Positions 52,135 to 61,047 are shown, counted from the first letter of the stretch. The stretch is DNA of 64,000 bases from JAWXCE01 sp033764775 (GCA_033764775.1 JANRIQ010000012.1:89547-153546), one strand, 5' to 3'. Notes: generated by a model not told the origin, from the letters alone. Translations and numbers: made by a program.

Positions 52135-53633
52135 GACCGCCGTCTCGGACGTGTCTCGGAGCGCACGCGGGTGACGACTTTTTCGCCCACCTCCAGCTTC
52201 CCCCCTATCACCTCGGAGTAGCTTTCATCGGCGAGGCCGATGCGGATGCGGCGCGGCTCCAACCCTTGCGGCGTTTCGATCCAAACGAGCGCCGGACGCA
52301 TGCGTTCGCGCCGCTCCGCGCGCAGCTCCTCGAAAAGCTTTTTCTGCTCCGGCGTCAGGATGCCGTCGAGGATGCGCGCGATGCGGCTCTGCCGCTGCGC
52401 CCCGCGCGCCCCCGGCCCCGCGCGTTGACCGCGTTCGCCCTCGCCGCGTTCGCCGCCCCGACCCTCACCCTGGGCGGAATTGCCGCCAGGCGCCCCCTCC
52501 CGCTGCTCCGTGCGAGAGGCGGCGAGAGCGTCGCGGAAGCGCTCGGTCTGCTCGGGCGACAGCTTCAGGCTTTCGGAAAGCTGCGCGACGATGGCGTCGT
52601 CGCGGTTGGGGCGGCGCGCCTCATCGGTTTTCGGGGCGTCCTCAGGCGGGGTGAACCGTATGGCGTCGTTCGGCACGCGCAGCACATCGGCTCGCGCGCC
52701 CGTCACGATGCGCACCGTCGCCGTCATGCCCGGCAACAGCCGCTGGCGCGGGTTCTCGGCCAGCACGACCACCGTATACGTCACCACGTTGTTGACGGAA
52801 GCGCCGGCGATGCGCACTTGCGCAACCTTGCCGGTGAAGGTTTGATCGGGATAGGCGTCCACTGTGAATGTGACGGCGTTGCCGTCCTCCACCGCGCCGA
52901 TATCGGCCTCGTCCACCTGCGTCTCGATCTGGATTTGCGACAAATCCTGCGCGATCTGGAACAGGACCGGCGCCTGCAGGCTGGCCGCGACGGTGCCGCC
53001 GGGGTCGATGTTCCGGCCGATCACGACGCCATCAATCGGCGATTTGATGTCGGTGCGCGAGAGGTCGAGCTTGGCTTGGAACACCTCCGCCTCGCGTTGG
53101 GTGATGACAGCCTTCGCGTTGGCGAGGTTCGCCTCGGCCACCTGCAGGTCGGCCTTGGCGGTCGCGAGCGTCGTCTCGGCGTTCTCAAACGTCGCCTGGG
53201 GCGTGTTGCCCCTGTCGGCGAGCGAGCGCTGCCGCGCCACATCGCGCTCCGCCTGCTCGACCAGCGCCCGCGATTTGGCGATGGTCGCCTCCTGCACCAG
53301 CACGTTGGACTTGGCGATGGCGAGGTTGGCCTCGGCGGAGGCGACGCGGGAGGCGAAGGTCTGCGGGTCGATCTTGGCCAGCAGATCGCCTTTCGCCACC
53401 TTGGAGTTGAAATCGACCTTGACCTCCGACATCTGCCCGGAGAGCTGCGAACTCACGTCCACGGTGATGAGCGCCTGCACCGAACCCGTCGCCGAGACGC
53501 TGCGCTCGATGGAGCCTTTGTCCACAGCCGCCGCCTCGAACGCAAACTCGCGGGTTTGCGCCCCTTGCGTAAAGTAGGCGTAAGCGCCGGCGCCCAGTGC
53601 GGCGACGAGCAAAAGCGCAACCAGCGGACGCAT
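52131..53633 (-). CDS. MacA-like periplasmic adaptor with an unusual insert
   Basis: 500 residues, longer than ordinary MacA (about 370-400). N-terminal membrane anchor, barrel-sandwich and coiled-coil hairpin (residues about 70-200), then TFTGKVAQVRIAGASVNNVVTYTVVV and LLPGMTATVRIVTG. At about 335-435 an insert carries LSPEQTERFRDAL and, after a Gly/Arg-rich linker, LTPEQKKLFEELR, both like the LTxxQ motif of Spy/CpxP proteins. The adaptor resumes with IETPQGLEPRRIRIGLADE. First gene of the operon. Confidence 0.88.
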
Positions 53634-53765
53634 CGGCCCTCCCCTGTTGAACGCGCGTCACCATCGTCGCTGAAAACATTGCAGCGCTCCGCCGGTTGAC
53701 GCATCTCTCCTCAGCACTAAACATCTTGGGCGACGCGTCATAGGCCCGAGTGTGGAATAGTCGGT

Positions 53766-54803
53766 TTGGTTGAACAAAAATTGATCGCACGCGTCCGCGA
53801 AGCCACCGGCCCAGAGCCGGCCGCAAGCGCCCTGCTCGCCGCCCGCGACGCCGATGAGACCCTCGCGCCCGCGCCGCTCGGGCCGCCCGATGGCGCGTTG
53901 CGCGCACCGGCGACGGCGCCTTCACGGTCTCGCCGCACTGCCGTTTCCGCGTCGATCGCGTTGCATGCCGGCCTCATCGCGTTCGTGCTGTGGCGCGCCG
54001 CCGAGCCGGGGGTGACCGCGCCGCCGAGCGATGTGATCAGCGTCGAGCTTGCGCCGACTGAGGTGACGGACGCGGTCGAGCGGTCGGATGAGGAGGCGGC
54101 GAATGCGGACGCGGCGGCTGCGGCCAGCGCGTCGGCGGCTGAACCCTCGCCCGCGACGGAGCCTCCGCCGCCTGAACCGGAGCCTGCGCCAGAGCCTCCG
54201 CAAAAGTCTCCGGAGGTGGCCTCGCCGACCGAGCCGCCCGCGGAAACGCCGCCCGAGGCTCACGCTGCGACGCCGCCGCAGGAGAAAACTGACGAGCCAG
54301 CCCCCGAGCCGCCTCCCGCGGCCGCGCCCGTCGATGAGCCGAAGCCGGCGGAGACGCCGCCCGCGCGCGCTGAGGAGAAGCCGCCCGAGCGTAAACCGGC
54401 GCCCGCGCCGCCCCGGACAGCCGCGCCTCGTGAAAAGCTGAAAAAGCCGAAGGCCGAGGCCGCATCTACGCCGTCGGCGCCGTCCTCAAGGTCGCGCGGA
54501 CGGGGCGAGGCCACGGGCGCGCTCTCGGCCCGCTCGGGCGAGGCCAACAACTACCGCAACCTCGTTCAGGCGCGCGTCGCCGCCAACCGGCCAGGCTCCG
54601 CCGGCGACACCGGCTCCGTGTCAATCACCTTCGCCGTCAGCGCGTCGGGCGGGCTGGCCTATGCGCGCGTCTCCCGATCAAGCGGCAAGCCCGCGCTCGA
54701 CCAGGCCGCGCTGGGGGCCGTTCGCCGCGCCTCTCCCTTCCCGCCGCCGCCGCCCGGCGCGCCGCGCAGCTTCACCATGCCGTTCACGTTCAACTTGCGG
54801 TGA
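53766..54803 (+). CDS. TonB family energy-transduction protein
   Basis: 345 residues from TTG 53766; no ATG precedes the first helix, so the start is uncertain. A cytoplasmic segment of about 58 residues, one membrane helix (VSASIALHAGLIAFVLWRA), a very long Pro/Glu/Ala-rich periplasmic linker (about residues 100-255), then a TonB C-terminal domain NNYRNLVQARVAANRPGSAG ... SITFAVSASGGLAYARVSRSSGKPALDQAAL. No exbB/exbD beside it. Divergent from the efflux operon. Confidence 0.82.
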   Translation: MVEQKLIARVREATGPEPAASALLAARDADETLAPAPLGPPDGALRAPATAPSRSRRTAVSASIALHAGLIAFVLWRAAEPGVTAPPSDVISVELAPTEVTDAVERSDEEAANADAAAAASASAAEPSPATEPPPPEPEPAPEPPQKSPEVASPTEPPAETPPEAHAATPPQEKTDEPAPEPPPAAAPVDEPKPAETPPARAEEKPPERKPAPAPPRTAAPREKLKKPKAEAASTPSAPSSRSRGRGEATGALSARSGEANNYRNLVQARVAANRPGSAGDTGSVSITFAVSASGGLAYARVSRSSGKPALDQAALGAVRRASPFPPPPPGAPRSFTMPFTFNLR

Positions 54804-54863
54804 CATGACTGCGTTCGCCGCAATCGGGCTGTAGGCTTGCAACGGTAAAACACGGAGGCCGGC

Positions 54864-55490
54864 ATGGTCGAGTTCACCCGTAGGAAAGTCATGACTGTCG
54901 CGAGCGGAGCCGCGCTCGCGCTCGCCGCTATGAAAAGCGCCGCCGCGCGCCCGATGCCCACGCCGCGTCAGACCGAGGGGCCGTTCTATCCAGACGTGAT
55001 GCCCGACGATGTGGACAACGACCTGGTGAAGATCGCCGGACGCGCCCGAATGGCCGGCGGCGAAATTCTTGCCCTGACCGGCCGCGTTCTCGATGCGGAA
55101 GGCCGCCCACAGCCGCAGGCCCTCGTCGAAATCTGGCAATGCGACGTGGAAGGCAACTACATCCACACCGAGGGCGGCGCAGCCCGCAAGCGCGACGCGA
55201 ATTTTCAAGGCTATGGACGCACGCGCACCGACGCGGAAGGGCGCTACACCTTTCGCACCATCAAGCCGGCTCCATACCCCGGCCGCACGCCGCACATCCA
55301 TATGAAGGTGACGGCCGCGGGCGGCCGCGCGCTCACGACGCAGATGTATGTGGAGGGCGAGCCAAGAAATGCGCGCGACTTTCTCTACCGGGCCTTGAGC
55401 GCCGACGAAAAGGCGCGTGTGACCGCGAAGCTGGAGCGTGCGAGCGGGCCGTTCGATTGGACCGGCGCGTTCGACATCGTGCTCAGCTAG
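54864..55490 (+). CDS. Secreted intradiol-dioxygenase-like protein
   Basis: 208 residues. An N-terminal Arg pair and hydrophobic stretch (FTRRKVMTVASGAALALAAMKSAAA) look like a Tat signal. The rest matches the protocatechuate 3,4-dioxygenase beta fold: TEGPFYPD, LVEIWQCDVEGNYIH, FQGYGRTRTDAEGRYTFRTIKPAPYPGRTPHIHMKV, which carry the Tyr/His iron ligands. No ring-cleavage pathway genes are adjacent, so the substrate is unknown. Preceded by CGGAGG. Confidence 0.85.
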   Translation: MVEFTRRKVMTVASGAALALAAMKSAAARPMPTPRQTEGPFYPDVMPDDVDNDLVKIAGRARMAGGEILALTGRVLDAEGRPQPQALVEIWQCDVEGNYIHTEGGAARKRDANFQGYGRTRTDAEGRYTFRTIKPAPYPGRTPHIHMKVTAAGGRALTTQMYVEGEPRNARDFLYRALSADEKARVTAKLERASGPFDWTGAFDIVLS

Positions 55491-55612
55491 CTCACACAGA
55501 AATTGAAGACAGCGGTGCAAATAGCCGATCATGTTTATTTTATGCTACATGCGAGTTCCCGCGCGGCAGACCCCGCAGCGGTGGGCATAAAAGGCGGAAC
55601 GAACCTTCCTGA

Positions 55613-56065
55613 ATGTGCGAGGCGCTCTTGAAGCGAACACCGCCATCCGTGCCGGCTTCCGTTCTCCTGGTCGAAGACGAACATCTCATCGCGTTGTCTT
55701 TGAAGAGCATGATCGAGGCGCTTGGCTGCGGGCATGTTGAGATCGCCGGCTCGGTTAAGCAGGCGCTCGCAAGGTTGGAGCGGTGGCGTCCGGACTGCGC
55801 GCTGCTCGATCTCAATCTCGGGCACGAGTATTCGCACGCTGTCGGCGACGCGCTTAAGGCCATGGGCGTGCCCTATGGGTTCTGCACGGCGCACGCGGAC
55901 AATGTCGGACTGTTCTTTCCCCACGACGCCGATGCGCCGCGCATCGGCAAACCCACCGCAATGGCGGAGCTGGCGCACGCGCTCGGCATCCTCGCCAACC
56001 GCGCGCGAAGCAACAATAGCCGCACCCGCGACCACAAGCTGGGGCGACCTGGATCTGGCTTATGA
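55613..56065 (+). CDS. Single-domain response-regulator receiver protein
   Basis: 150 residues. Receiver domain: acidic pair in VLLVEDEHLIALS, phospho-acceptor in CALLDLNLG, conserved Thr/Ala region FCTAHAD and Lys in RIGKPTAM. No output domain, and the C-terminal 15 residues are basic. No histidine kinase is adjacent. ATG 55613 lacks a good ribosome site; the TTG at 55628 is possible. The 122 bases upstream hold nothing I can name. Confidence 0.8.
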   Translation: MCEALLKRTPPSVPASVLLVEDEHLIALSLKSMIEALGCGHVEIAGSVKQALARLERWRPDCALLDLNLGHEYSHAVGDALKAMGVPYGFCTAHADNVGLFFPHDADAPRIGKPTAMAELAHALGILANRARSNNSRTRDHKLGRPGSGL

Positions 56066-56078
56066 TATGAAAGCGGTT

Positions 56079-56154
56079 TGGTAGCGGGAGAGGGATTTGA
56101 ACCCCCGACCTGCGGATTATGATCCCGTTGCTCTACCGGCTGAGCTATCCCGCC
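56079..56154 (-). tRNA. tRNA-Met (CAU), elongator type
   Basis: 76 bases with encoded CCA. Acceptor stem GGCGGGA/TCCCGCT (G1-U72 wobble), D-loop AGCTCAGCCGGTAGAGC, anticodon stem-loop with CAT at 56121-56119, T-arm GGGGGTTCAAATCCCT. A paired position 1 and the GGCGGGA start fit the alphaproteobacterial elongator tRNA-Met; initiator tRNA has an unpaired first base. A lysidine tRNA-Ile2 is less likely. Confidence 0.95.
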
Positions 56155-56192
56155 ACGAGGTTAGCGAGTTATAAAGCGCGTTCTGTGGGCCG

Positions 56193-56573
56193 TCAAGCTG
56201 ACGGCGGCTCGGCGGCGTCGTCCGTCGCGGCCATGCGCTGAAGAGCGGCAAGCTCCTCGGCCGCGGCCGCGGCGGATTTTGCGGCCACCGCATCGTACAG
56301 CGCGATGAGTTCGGCGCCGAAGGGCGTTGGCGCCGCGCCGCCGCGCTCCCGCCCCCCGATGCTTGTCTGCACCACCGGCTCGCGGAAGGTTTTGTTCATC
56401 TGGTCGAGCAGCATCCAGGCGCGGCGATAGGACATGTCGAGCGCGCGTGCGGCGGCCGAGATGGAGCGTGTCTCCTGCACCTTGCGCAACAGTTCGATCT
56501 TGCCGGGGCCGACCTGGCCGCGCGGCCGCAAATCGAGCCTTATCCAGAGCGACGGTGGTTTCGCGGTCACCAT
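56193..56573 (-). CDS. modE: Short ModE-type molybdate regulator, DNA-binding domain only
   Basis: 126 residues from ATG 56573. The ModE winged helix is complete (GPGKIELLRKVQETRSISAAARALDMSYRRAWMLLDQMNKTF), followed by a short Ala-rich helix tail and no Mop/molybdate-binding domains; E. coli ModE has about 262 residues. The start lies inside the last codons of modC (GAATGG), so it is the fourth gene of modABC-modE. The palindrome before modA is its likely target. Confidence 0.88.
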   Translation of the reverse strand: MVTAKPPSLWIRLDLRPRGQVGPGKIELLRKVQETRSISAAARALDMSYRRAWMLLDQMNKTFREPVVQTSIGGRERGGAAPTPFGAELIALYDAVAAKSAAAAAEELAALQRMAATDDAAEPPSA

Positions 56574-57637
56574 TCCTCGCTTTCGGGCCGCACGCATGCG
56601 AAGGCCGTGACGGCGGCGTAAACCTCCGCGCCTGGGGCCAAAGCCAGCCGTTCCGCCGCGCCCCATCCCAGCTGCGCCTCGAAACGGCCTGCCGGGCAGT
56701 CGAGAGTCGCGACGGCGCCGTTGCGGTCGTCCTGAACCTCCGCGATCCGCGCTCGCAGCGTGAGGGGCGCGCTAGAGACGACCGGCGCGAGGCTTAAAAC
56801 CACATCCGCCGGCCTGACCGTCACGAACACCATCTCTCCTGTCGCCAGACCGTCGCCCCTCATCCACGCCTCGGCGTCCGCTATGGCGATGCGCGCGCCG
56901 CGCTCGCAGACGCTCAACACCGTGCCCCGTAAGGCCTCCCGACTGCTTTTGCGCGTTGTCGGCCCATCACTGAGAACCTCGGCTGCGCGACCCTGCGCCG
57001 CCACCCGCCCGTCCCTCAGCACGACCACATGATCGGCCAGCCGGCTCACCTCGGCGGCTGAATGGCTTACATACACCATGGGCACAAGGCTTTCATCCCG
57101 GACGCGCTCCAGATAGGGCAGGATTTCCGCCTTACGCGCATCGTCCAAGGCGGCGAGCGGCTCGTCAAGAAGCAGCAACGCCGGATCGGCCAGCAAGGCC
57201 CGGCCGAGCGCCACCCGCTGTCGCTCACCGCCGGAAAGAGACGCGGGCCGACGGTCGAGCATACCCGACAGGCCGAGCAGGCGTAGCAGCGCCTCGATAT
57301 CCCCCGCCGAGGCGCGCCGCCCGGTGCGCCGCCAGCCATAGAGCAGGTTGCCCTCGACGGAGAGATGGTTGAACAGCCGTCCGTCCTGAAACACGCAGCC
57401 GACGCGGCGCCGGCGCGGCGCAACGAAAACGCCCGTCGCCGTGTCGGTCAAAACGGCGCCGTTCAGCGCGATGCGGGCCACGCGCGGAGCGAACAGCCCT
57501 GCGATGGCTGCGACCACGGTGCTCTTGCCCGCGCCCGAGGGCCCGAACAGCGCGGTCACGCCGCCGCCAGGCGCCGTAAAGCAAACGTCGAGCGCGGCCT
57601 GCCCGAACGCGTGCGCGATGAGGACGTCAAGGCTCAT
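56567..57637 (-). CDS. modC: Molybdate ABC transporter ATP-binding protein
   Basis: 356 residues. Walker A GPSGAGKS (residues 32-39), signature LSGGERQRVALGRALL, Walker B LLLLDEPLAALD, then a C-terminal TOBE/Mop-like domain (about residues 290-350, TLRARIAEVQDDRNGAVATLDCPAGRFEAQL) that binds molybdate. ATG 57637 overlaps the modB stop; the much longer open frame upstream is a shadow of modB. Confidence 0.94.
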   Translation of the reverse strand: MSLDVLIAHAFGQAALDVCFTAPGGGVTALFGPSGAGKSTVVAAIAGLFAPRVARIALNGAVLTDTATGVFVAPRRRRVGCVFQDGRLFNHLSVEGNLLYGWRRTGRRASAGDIEALLRLLGLSGMLDRRPASLSGGERQRVALGRALLADPALLLLDEPLAALDDARKAEILPYLERVRDESLVPMVYVSHSAAEVSRLADHVVVLRDGRVAAQGRAAEVLSDGPTTRKSSREALRGTVLSVCERGARIAIADAEAWMRGDGLATGEMVFVTVRPADVVLSLAPVVSSAPLTLRARIAEVQDDRNGAVATLDCPAGRFEAQLGWGAAERLALAPGAEVYAAVTAFACVRPESEEW

Positions 57638-58332
57638 GCGAGCCGCGCCCGCAGGCGCCGCGCGACGACCTCCGCCACCGCCAGCCCGCCGATCGCGAGC
57701 GCGATCGACAACGCCGCGAGCCGCGCCGCCGCCGCCTCTCCCCCCGGCGTTTGCAGCGATGTGTATATGGCGAGCGGCAGCGTGCGGGTTTCGCCCGGGA
57801 TGTTCGAGGCGAAGGTGATGACGGCCCCGAACTCGCCGAGGCCGGCCGCGAAGCCGGTGATCACGCCCGCCGCGACGCCCGGCAGCGCGAGCGGGAGCAC
57901 GATGGTGAAAAAGCGGTCGACCGGCCCCGCGCCAAGACTTTCCGCCGCCGCGACGACGCGCGGATCGACCGCCTCCATCGCCAGCCGGATGGCGCGCACT
58001 TGCAGCGGAAACGACACGACCCCGGCGGCGAGCGCCGCCCCCGTCCAGTTGAAGATGAAGCGCACGCCGAAGGTCTCGTAAAGCCAGCCGCCGACCGCCC
58101 CCTTCACGCCAAAGGTGAGGAGAAGCAGATAGCCGATCACCACCGGCGGCAGGACGAGCGGCGCGTGAATTAGCGCGTCGAGCACGGTTTTGCCGAAAAA
58201 GGCCGGGCGCGACAGCGCGTAGGCGGCGGCGACGGCGAAGGGCGCCGAGACGAGGGCGGCGACGCTCGCCACCTGCAGGCTGAGCCGGGCCGCTTGCCAT
58301 TCCTCCGGGGTCAGCGGCGCCCAGATGCTCAT
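57634..58332 (-). CDS. modB: Molybdate ABC transporter permease
   Basis: 232 residues, five to six membrane helices. The ATPase-coupling loop is AAESLGAGPVDRFFTIVLPLALPGVAAGVITGFAAGLGEFGAV, with the EAA motif of ModB. WLYETFGVRFIFNWTGAALAAGVVSFPL is also typical. Overlaps modA and modC by 4 bases each. Confidence 0.95.
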   Translation of the reverse strand: MSIWAPLTPEEWQAARLSLQVASVAALVSAPFAVAAAYALSRPAFFGKTVLDALIHAPLVLPPVVIGYLLLLTFGVKGAVGGWLYETFGVRFIFNWTGAALAAGVVSFPLQVRAIRLAMEAVDPRVVAAAESLGAGPVDRFFTIVLPLALPGVAAGVITGFAAGLGEFGAVITFASNIPGETRTLPLAIYTSLQTPGGEAAAARLAALSIALAIGGLAVAEVVARRLRARLA

Positions 58333-59099
58333 GAACCGGCTATGGACGAAAAGCCGAGACGGACGAAAATCCTGAGCGCGTCGGGGCCGGTGAGGAAGGC
58401 GAGCGCCGACGCGGCGTCGGCGTTATGGCCGCGGACGAGGGCGAAGGGATAGGTTATCGGCGCATGCGCGCTGCGCGGAAACGCGGCGATGGTCGCAACG
58501 CGCGTCGAGGCTGCGGCGTCGGTCGCGTAGACGACGCCGAGCGGCGCCTCACCCGTCTCGACGAGCGCCAGGGCGGCGCGCACATTCTCCGCGCGGGCGA
58601 GACGCGGCTCCAGCGCGCCCCATTGGCCGAGAGACTGGAGCGCCTGTTTTGCGTAAACGCCCGCTGGCACATGCGCCGGCTCGCCGACCGCCAGCCGCCC
58701 CTGCGCCCCCAGCAGCGAGCCGAGATCGGTCTTGTCGTTGAGAAGGATGGGCGGGCGGGCGTCGCTGGACGGCGCGATGAGCACGAGCGTGTTGCCGATG
58801 GGGCTGATGCGCGACCCCTCTTCGATCAGCCCTTTTTCGCTGAGGTAGTTCATCCACGGCTCATCGGCCGAGATGAAGATGTCGGCGGGCGCCCCAGCCT
58901 CGATCTGCTTGGCCAGCACCGAGGACGAGGCGAACGAGAATTTTATGGTTTTGCCGGTGGCGGCCTTGTAGGCGGCGCCGGCCTCTTGGAGCGCGTTGGT
59001 GAGGCTCGCGGCGGCGAACACCGTCACATCCTCGGCGCGGGCTGATAATCCGGCGGCGCACAGAGCGACAAAGAAAACGGCGGCGCGGATTAAGCTCAT
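58329..59099 (-). CDS. modA: Molybdate-binding periplasmic protein
   Basis: 256 residues. Signal peptide (AAVFFVALCAAGLSARA), then VTVFAAASLTNALQEAGAAYKAATGKTIKFSFASSSVLAKQIEAGAPADIFISADEPWMNYL, the ModA oxyanion-binding fold. Molybdate feeds molybdenum enzymes such as nitrate or formate dehydrogenase; none is in the window. First gene after the ModE-type box. Confidence 0.95.
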   Translation of the reverse strand: MSLIRAAVFFVALCAAGLSARAEDVTVFAAASLTNALQEAGAAYKAATGKTIKFSFASSSVLAKQIEAGAPADIFISADEPWMNYLSEKGLIEEGSRISPIGNTLVLIAPSSDARPPILLNDKTDLGSLLGAQGRLAVGEPAHVPAGVYAKQALQSLGQWGALEPRLARAENVRAALALVETGEAPLGVVYATDAAASTRVATIAAFPRSAHAPITYPFALVRGHNADAASALAFLTGPDALRIFVRLGFSSIAGS

Positions 59100-59115
59100 G
59101 ACGGCCTCGATGACA

Positions 59116-59139
59116 CGTTATATTCCGCAGAATATAACG
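59116..59139 (-). promoter_or_regulatory. ModE-type operator upstream of modA
   Basis: Perfect palindrome CGTTATATT-N6-AATATAACG, 16 bases upstream of the modA ATG. It matches the ModE/Mop box pattern known from E. coli and Rhodobacter. The TATATT inside may also be the -10 of modA. The regulator is encoded at the end of the same operon. Confidence 0.85.
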
Positions 59140-59179
59140 GCGATAGATGCCGGTCTAGCGCTTTTGCGCGGACGTAGGC

Positions 59180-59617
59180 TTAGGCAAGCGCCGCTTTCGG
59201 CGCGTTCTTGCACCAGTCTTTCACGGGTTTCTTGGCGCCCGGAGCGGCGGGCGGGGCGACGCGGACCATGCGCACGAGGCTGCGGCCGATCATCGGCGTC
59301 TCCGGCGTAGCGGCGCGCAGCGGTTCGGATTTCAGCGGCTCCCAGTCGGCGAATTTGTTGGCCTTGGCGTGCTGGCTGGCCCGGCACCACATCACCGCCT
59401 CGAGCTGCTCGAATTTGAACGTGGAGTTGGCCGCGGCGGTGAGTTCGATGGTGTCGCCCTCGCGCGGGGTCATGACCACGTCCTTCACAGGCGTGATGCC
59501 GCCCGCCGGCACCGTCATGTTCGGCACGAGGCTGGCCTCCGTCGCGGTCGGCGAGCCGCAGCCGGATAGGCCAATTGCGATGACGCCCGCCGCTGCAAAC
59601 GCTGATTTGAGTTTCAT
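59180..59617 (-). CDS. Putative lipoprotein, paralogue of the next gene
   Basis: 145 residues. Lipoprotein signal with lipobox LSGC (Cys near residue 20). The mature part contains DTIELTAAANSTFKFEQLEAVMWCRASQHAKANKF, MIGRSLVRMVRVAPPAAPG and ends DWCKNAPKAALA. GGGAGGA precedes the ATG. The second cysteine pair (MWCRA...DWC) recurs in the neighbour. Function unknown. Confidence 0.75.
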   Translation of the reverse strand: MKLKSAFAAAGVIAIGLSGCGSPTATEASLVPNMTVPAGGITPVKDVVMTPREGDTIELTAAANSTFKFEQLEAVMWCRASQHAKANKFADWEPLKSEPLRAATPETPMIGRSLVRMVRVAPPAAPGAKKPVKDWCKNAPKAALA

Positions 59618-59788
59618 ATAGACATCCTCCCTTAAAGTCCTGGTTGAACCCGCCGCGTCCGCGATAAACGCGATTGCGGCATGTTGAACCTCAATCCTGC
59701 GGGCGACGCTGCGAGCGCCGAATGGCCGAAAAGCGGCTGGATCGCCGCCGCCGCCGTCATGCACAGGAAAATTTCGCGGCTGTGGCTT

Positions 59789-60214
59789 TTAAGGCGCTAA
59801 GGCGGCCCTGGGCGCGGCCGAACACCAGTTCTTCTGCCGCGCGAGCGTCTCCTTGCCCGGCGGCGGCGGCCCGCGGAACATCTTGACGACGCCGATGGCC
59901 GCCTGCGCCCCGCCCTCCGCCGCGAAGGCTTGCCGGAAGCTCTCAGCGTACCAGCCGTCATATCGCCGGGCGACCGCTTCCTGCCGCGCGCGGCACCAGA
60001 GCACGGCCATCAGATCCTGCATCTTGTGCGACTTTGCGGCGTAGGCGGTGAGTTCGATCTGGTCGCCGGGCAGGTCGCGCGCCTGCACGCTGGCGACGGT
60101 CGAGATGCCGCGCGGGAAGCGGGCGGGGTCGAACTGCAGCTCGGGCGCGCGGTCGGGCGCTGGCGCGCCGCATCCAGCGAGTACGAGGAGCGGCAAAAGG
60201 CATAAGCGTTTCAT
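59789..60214 (-). CDS. Putative lipoprotein, paralogue of the previous gene
   Basis: 141 residues from ATG 60214. Lipobox LAGC (Cys15), mature part with DQIELTAYAAKSHKMQDLMAVLWCRARQEAVARRYDGWY, VVKMFRGPPPPGK and ends NWCSAAPRAALAP. It aligns with the previous protein over its whole length. The 171 bases between the two genes show no gene. Confidence 0.75.
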   Translation of the reverse strand: MKRLCLLPLLVLAGCGAPAPDRAPELQFDPARFPRGISTVASVQARDLPGDQIELTAYAAKSHKMQDLMAVLWCRARQEAVARRYDGWYAESFRQAFAAEGGAQAAIGVVKMFRGPPPPGKETLARQKNWCSAAPRAALAP

Positions 60215-60256
60215 CGCCGCCAATTACCACCGCACGCGCTTCGCCGCCATACGGGA

Positions 60257-60285
60257 TTGCCACGGGCGCCTGTTTCGCGCACAAT
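60257..60285 (+). promoter_or_regulatory. Sigma-70-type promoter of the thiC leader
   Basis: -35 TTGCCA (60257-60262), 17-base spacer, -10 CACAAT (60280-60285). Predicted start near 60291-60293, right at the beginning of the TPP riboswitch. Confidence 0.6.
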
Positions 60286-60291
60286 GCGCAT

Positions 60292-60385
60292 CGACCGAGG
60301 GGGGCCGCAGGATGCGGCTGAGACTGGGCTGAACCGCCCGGCCACCCTTTGAACCTGATCCGGCTCACACCGGCGGAGGGACGGG
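60292..60385 (+). promoter_or_regulatory. TPP riboswitch (THI element)
   Basis: Contains the conserved core in order: GAGGGGGGCC with stem GCCGCA/TGCGGC, CTGAGA, then ACCCTTTGAACCTGATCC and ACACCGGCGGAGGGA. It binds thiamine pyrophosphate and normally represses thiC. Here the first coding sequence after it is not thiC but the AT-rich frameshifted gene at 60388. The GGAGGG at the 3' side (60375-60380) could serve as ribosome site for the TTG at 60388 and be masked on ligand binding. Confidence 0.92.
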
Positions 60386-60387
60386 AC

Positions 60388-61037
60388 TTGGAATTAGCAG
60401 TCCATCGTCACAGCAGCGAACAGCCATTCATCGACCCCGATTTGGGTCAACTCCACTATGACAAGGTTGTAGCGGCGTTAAAACCAGGCGAGATCGTAGT
60501 GTGGATGGGCCGCGCGTCGCCACTAGCCATTATTTGGTTTGGCGCCGTCAACATAATTGCCCGATCTATTATATTTACATTCTTTTCTCTAATATTCATC
60601 GTCATACTTAAAGATAAACTAGGGTCTCAAAATTTTTTTCCAACAAGTTTTTACCATTTCAACAAGACTGCTTATTTGGACATACAAATCTTACTTATCG
60701 TCGCTTCAGGAGTACTGGCTGCTTTTTTCGCGCTAACGCTCTGGGATTCGTTCAAAATCGTTAAGGCAGCCAGGCAGCATGTTTTTGCCGTGACGAATGT
60801 AAGAGGACTGACGCTAGTGGGCGATCACGACCCTATCAGTCTGATCCAAAGGTGTTTAATAAAACTCGGCTTCAAATCAATCCATTTACGGGACGGGGGA
60901 GCATTTTTTTTGATCGCCACTACGATGGAAATGATGAGAACGGGGATCGATTTTATTACCGGTACGCCTTTCACGGCGTCAAAGATGCCCGGAATGTATT
61001 GAAGTTGATCCGCCAAACATTCGCTAAGAAACGATAA
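60388..61037 (+). pseudogene. AT-rich PH-like membrane protein gene with a frameshift
   Basis: From TTG 60388 the frame gives LHYDKVVAALKPGEIVVWMG, two membrane helices (about residues 45-70 and 95-120) and ARQHVFAVTNVRGLTLVGDHD, the layout of bacterial PH-domain membrane proteins such as PuhB. Near 60815-60855 the coding sense jumps by one base: the first frame goes on to 61002 with unlikely sequence, while the other frame from about 60852 reads INPFTGRGSIFFDRHYDGND ... DARNVLKLIRQTFAKKR and stops at 61037, 10 bases before thiC. A one-base loss (or a sequence error) explains this. Much more AT-rich than neighbours, so likely acquired. Confidence 0.75.
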
Positions 61038-61047
61038 GGATAAAGGC

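Noticed and set aside
56079..56154. Initiator tRNA-Met
   Set aside because: Position 1 can pair (G-U) with position 72 and the sequence matches the elongator type.
57638..58300. N-terminal extension of modC
   Set aside because: Overlaps modB in another frame; modC starts at its P-loop domain with a 4-base overlap.
60849..61002. The first-frame ending of the AT-rich gene as a genuine C terminus
   Set aside because: The other frame gives a far more protein-like end and stops just before thiC.
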